This document shows, in pieces, positions 61,914 through 64,000 of a stretch of 64,000 nucleotides of DNA. The stretch is taken from assembly GCA_024643345.1 (NCBI GenBank), contig JAHENB010000011.1, positions 26,673-90,672 on the forward strand, read 5' to 3'. Both the position numbers and the translations under genes were made by a program. The notes under the pieces were generated by a model. That model had not been told where the DNA came from and did no database searches. It worked only from the letters and a program-made list of their open reading frames with translations. This DNA comes from Maribacter sp. (GTDB lineage: Bacteria > Bacteroidota > Bacteroidia > Flavobacteriales > Flavobacteriaceae). Position 1 is the stretch's first letter. Every line of letters begins with the position of its first letter.

Positions 61914-62789
61914 ATGGTAATGATAAAAGATTTGGCAGATCACCACGGACTTATTTCCGATATTTTTAAATGGCCAAAGTCTAGAGACGCTTGGGAACAA
62001 TATCGTTTAAGCGATGAGCAGGTGGCGCACTTCCATGAATATGGGTACTTGTCAGGAATTAAATTACTAGATGAAAAACAAGTTGATATGCTGCGGAAGG
62101 AATTGGAGGAGGTGATGGACCCCGACCATCCGGCTCACGAATTATTCTATGAATTCCATAGCAACGAATCCGAGAATCCCGATGCAGTTTTGTTCCATTC
62201 TTTGGGGCATTGGCGCATCACCCCCGGGTTTCACGATGTCCTCTGGAATCCGGCCTTTGTAATGGCGGCCTACCAGCTGCTCGAGAACAGACCTGTGCGA
62301 TTCTGGCACGATCAATTGTTTTGCAAACCGGCCAAACATGGGGGCGTGGTAGCGTGGCACCAGGATTATTCTTACTGGACGCGAACAATTGCCATGCAGC
62401 ACTTGACCTGCTGGACCGGACTTGATGACGCGACGATTGAAAACGGATGTTTGCATTATATCCCCAAAAGCCATAAATGGGGGCTTTTGGACGCGCCCGC
62501 GCTGGCAGGGGATATGAACGGGCTAATGGCCTATTTGACAGAGGAACAAAAAGCCGAATTCAAACCCGTGGCCATCGAATTGAAAAAAGGTTATGCGGCT
62601 TTTCACCACCCCTTGTTGGTGCATGGTTCCTATGAAAACAAGTCTGAAATAAGCCGAAGGGCATTCGTGCTCAATGTATTTGCCGATGGTACGGTAAGCA
62701 ATACGGATCAGGAGCTCCTTGCAGGTGTTCCCATTATTCACAAAGGTAAGAAAATGGAAGGTAAGTTTTTCCCATTATTATTTCCTTAA
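61914..62789 (+). CDS. Phytanoyl-CoA dioxygenase (PhyH) family protein
   Basis: A 291-residue non-heme Fe(II)/2-oxoglutarate oxygenase-fold protein. The iron triad is H149-x-D151 in VAWHQDYSYW and a distal His in HHPLLVHGS (residue 237), followed by the 2-oxoglutarate-binding Arg in ISRRAF. Substrates of PhyH-family bacterial enzymes are very varied. The gene diverges from the L-galactose-type operon and is followed 54 bases later by an SMP-30 lactonase-like gene. It may oxidise a sugar-derived or osmolyte compound taken up by the same regulon. An internal ATG at 61920 could be the start. Confidence 0.88.
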   Translation: MVMIKDLADHHGLISDIFKWPKSRDAWEQYRLSDEQVAHFHEYGYLSGIKLLDEKQVDMLRKELEEVMDPDHPAHELFYEFHSNESENPDAVLFHSLGHWRITPGFHDVLWNPAFVMAAYQLLENRPVRFWHDQLFCKPAKHGGVVAWHQDYSYWTRTIAMQHLTCWTGLDDATIENGCLHYIPKSHKWGLLDAPALAGDMNGLMAYLTEEQKAEFKPVAIELKKGYAAFHHPLLVHGSYENKSEISRRAFVLNVFADGTVSNTDQELLAGVPIIHKGKKMEGKFFPLLFP

Positions 62790-62843
62790 AGCCTATGATC
62801 AAGGCACCAACGAATTAAATATTGTTTCAAAAACAACTAAAGG

Positions 62844-63881
62844 ATGGCATTAAGAAAAATAATTTGGTTAGCGATCTTGTTCACATCTTTCGTTTTGGAT
62901 GCTTGCAAAGAGGTCCCAAAGGAAGAAAAAAGTATTGAAGGCGATATCACTTCTAAATTTTTGATTGAGGTATTGGATGATCAAGCTTTGGAAATCATAG
63001 ACCCAAAAGCGACCATTGAAATCCTGGCCAGTGGTTTTAAGTGGACGGAAGGTCCCGTTTGGGTGGCCTCTGGAGATTATTTGTTGTTTTCGGATATTCC
63101 GAATAACAAGGTGTTCAAATGGGATTCACGGAACGACACCACCTCTTATTTAAAGCCTTCCGGCTTTACGGGCGGTAATTTTACTGGAGAGGAACCCGGT
63201 TCCAACGGCTTGTTGCTGAATCCGAACGGAGAATTGGTCCTTATGCAACATGGGGATAGGCGTATTGCAAAAATGAACACATCTTTAGATGATCCCCAAG
63301 CAAATTTTACCACCCTGGTTGATCGTTATGAAGGAAAAAGATTGAACAGCCCCAACGATGGTATTTATGATAAAGCAGGGAACTTGTATTTTACCGATCC
63401 GCCATACGGATTACCTAAAGGCATGGACGACCCAGATAAAGAACTCGATTTTCAAGGGGTTTATGGTTTCTTGGCCTCGGGCGAGCTCATCTTGATCGAT
63501 CAGCTTTCAAGGCCCAACGGAATCGCCTTTTCCCCGGATCAAAAGACTTTGTATGTCGCGGTTTCAGATCCGCAACATGCCGTGTGGTATGCCTATGATC
63601 TGGTTGCCCCCGGGCATGTGGAAAACAAAAGGCTATTTTATGAGGTTACCGATCGGGTCGGGAAACCCGATCAACCGGGTCTCCCAGATGGGATGAAGGT
63701 GAACGATAAGGGATATTTATTTGCTACGGGACCTGGAGGAATTTGGGTTTTTGATCCCAATGGGAAAGCCTTGGCGCGAATCCATACCGGCCTGGCCACT
63801 GCCAATTGTGCGTTTACCCCGGATCAAAAGACCTTATTTATGACCGCTGACGATTATTTGCTTTCAGTAAAATTAAAATAA
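62844..63881 (+). CDS. SMP-30/gluconolactonase-like lipoprotein
   Basis: A 345-residue six-bladed propeller of the SMP-30/gluconolactonase/LRE family. The signal ends in a lipobox LDAC (Cys21), so it is a lipoprotein outside the cytoplasm. Calcium-site residues are seen in WTEGPVW (Glu), LNSPNDGIYDKAGNLYFTDPPYG (Asn, Asp) and LPDGMKVNDKGYLF (Asp). Family members hydrolyse aldonolactones. It follows the PhyH-family gene on the same strand and may form a two-gene unit with it. It could open a lactone released by exported sugar oxidation. Confidence 0.9.
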   Translation: MALRKIIWLAILFTSFVLDACKEVPKEEKSIEGDITSKFLIEVLDDQALEIIDPKATIEILASGFKWTEGPVWVASGDYLLFSDIPNNKVFKWDSRNDTTSYLKPSGFTGGNFTGEEPGSNGLLLNPNGELVLMQHGDRRIAKMNTSLDDPQANFTTLVDRYEGKRLNSPNDGIYDKAGNLYFTDPPYGLPKGMDDPDKELDFQGVYGFLASGELILIDQLSRPNGIAFSPDQKTLYVAVSDPQHAVWYAYDLVAPGHVENKRLFYEVTDRVGKPDQPGLPDGMKVNDKGYLFATGPGGIWVFDPNGKALARIHTGLATANCAFTPDQKTLFMTADDYLLSVKLK

Positions 63882-63955
63882 GACCCTGATCATTTATCCT
63901 TTATTTCGGTAGCAGATTTTACCCTAGTTTAAAGGAAAAATGCCTATAATCATTT

Positions 63956-64000
63956 TTATTTCAATGCCTTAGCGATGGCGGCTTCCACCATGGGTTCCAT
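63956..64000 (-). CDS. C-terminal end of an unidentified gene
   Basis: The last 45 bases on the minus strand read as an open frame ending MEPMVEAAIAKALK and a TAA at 63958-63956. This is probably the 3' end of a gene that begins outside the window. It is too short for a family call. It would converge with the SMP-30 gene across a 74-base gap. Confidence 0.45.
   Translation of the reverse strand: MEPMVEAAIAKALK

Noticed and set aside
1..64000. CRISPR arrays, insertion sequences, prophage or integrative element
   Set aside because: No regularly spaced direct repeats, transposase, integrase or phage genes were seen, and gene style and codon feel are even across the window.

Overview
The window reads as chromosomal DNA of a marine-type member of the Bacteroidota, most likely Flavobacteriaceae. 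Supporting signs are: promoters of the form TTG-N17-23-TAnnTTTG, almost no Shine-Dalgarno sequences, a probable type IX secretion C-terminal domain (12598-13749), Bacteroidota-typical families (DUF4290, DUF2911, DUF2520, fused CcsBA, BshB1), many Sec lipoproteins, and a catabolic region suited to algal sugars and collagen. I see no insertion sequence, prophage, CRISPR array, rRNA or replication origin. One tRNA gene (His, GTG anticodon) lies at 32405-32479.

Region 1, about 1-34 kb, is mostly housekeeping and envelope genes. The 5' part of recQ and a P-loop ATPase lie on the minus strand, followed by DUF493, DUF4290 and murA on the plus strand. MurA carries Asp where the usual catalytic Cys sits. 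Next come pirin, VOC, a SemiSWEET-like protein, a sugar O-acetyltransferase, a YjdI-CDGSH iron-sulfur protein and an M20 amidohydrolase. A probable light/photorepair operon (SRPBCC, SDR, photolyase; 12412 to 9751, minus) follows. A PIG-L protein, a 33-residue membrane peptide and an SSS symporter form a tight unit (19370 to 15002, minus). Then come maf, a KdsC-like phosphatase, DUF2520, ccsBA, a MATE exporter, a trans-sulfuration enzyme, bshB1, a TPR histidine kinase and an M28 peptidase.

Region 2, 34.3-42.0 kb, is a plus-strand 4-hydroxyproline catabolic operon. The order is aldose epimerase-like lipoprotein, DHDPS/NAL-family deaminase, alpha-ketoglutarate semialdehyde dehydrogenase, exported DUF885 peptidase-like protein, hydroxyproline 2-epimerase and FAD-dependent D-amino-acid oxidoreductase. 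Together these can convert trans-4-hydroxy-L-proline to alpha-ketoglutarate. The DUF885 protein is a good candidate for releasing the imino acid from peptides.

Region 3, 42.6-63.9 kb, is a sugar-acid catabolic region that converges on 2-keto-3-deoxygluconate (KDG). Plus-strand genes encode a Tat-exported enolase-superfamily enzyme, an exported RraA-like protein, an NTF2-like protein, a BASS-type symporter, KDG kinase and KDPG aldolase. UxuA and an SDR-type UxuB lie on the minus strand. An FAH-family 2-keto-3-deoxy acid enzyme, a sulfatase and a Tat-exported Gfo/Idh/MocA protein follow on the plus strand. A six-gene minus-strand operon (61849 to 54689) encodes zinc alcohol dehydrogenase, UxaA, UxaB, a COG3618 lactonase, an L-fucose-dehydrogenase-like SDR and a FucP-like permease. 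Its content fits a complete route from L-galactose to KDG, which would then enter KdgK and Eda encoded about 7 kb away. This is the most interesting system in the window. The catabolic genes have no recognisable transcription factor, SusC/SusD pair or glycoside hydrolase beside them here, so their control and polymer degradation must be encoded elsewhere.
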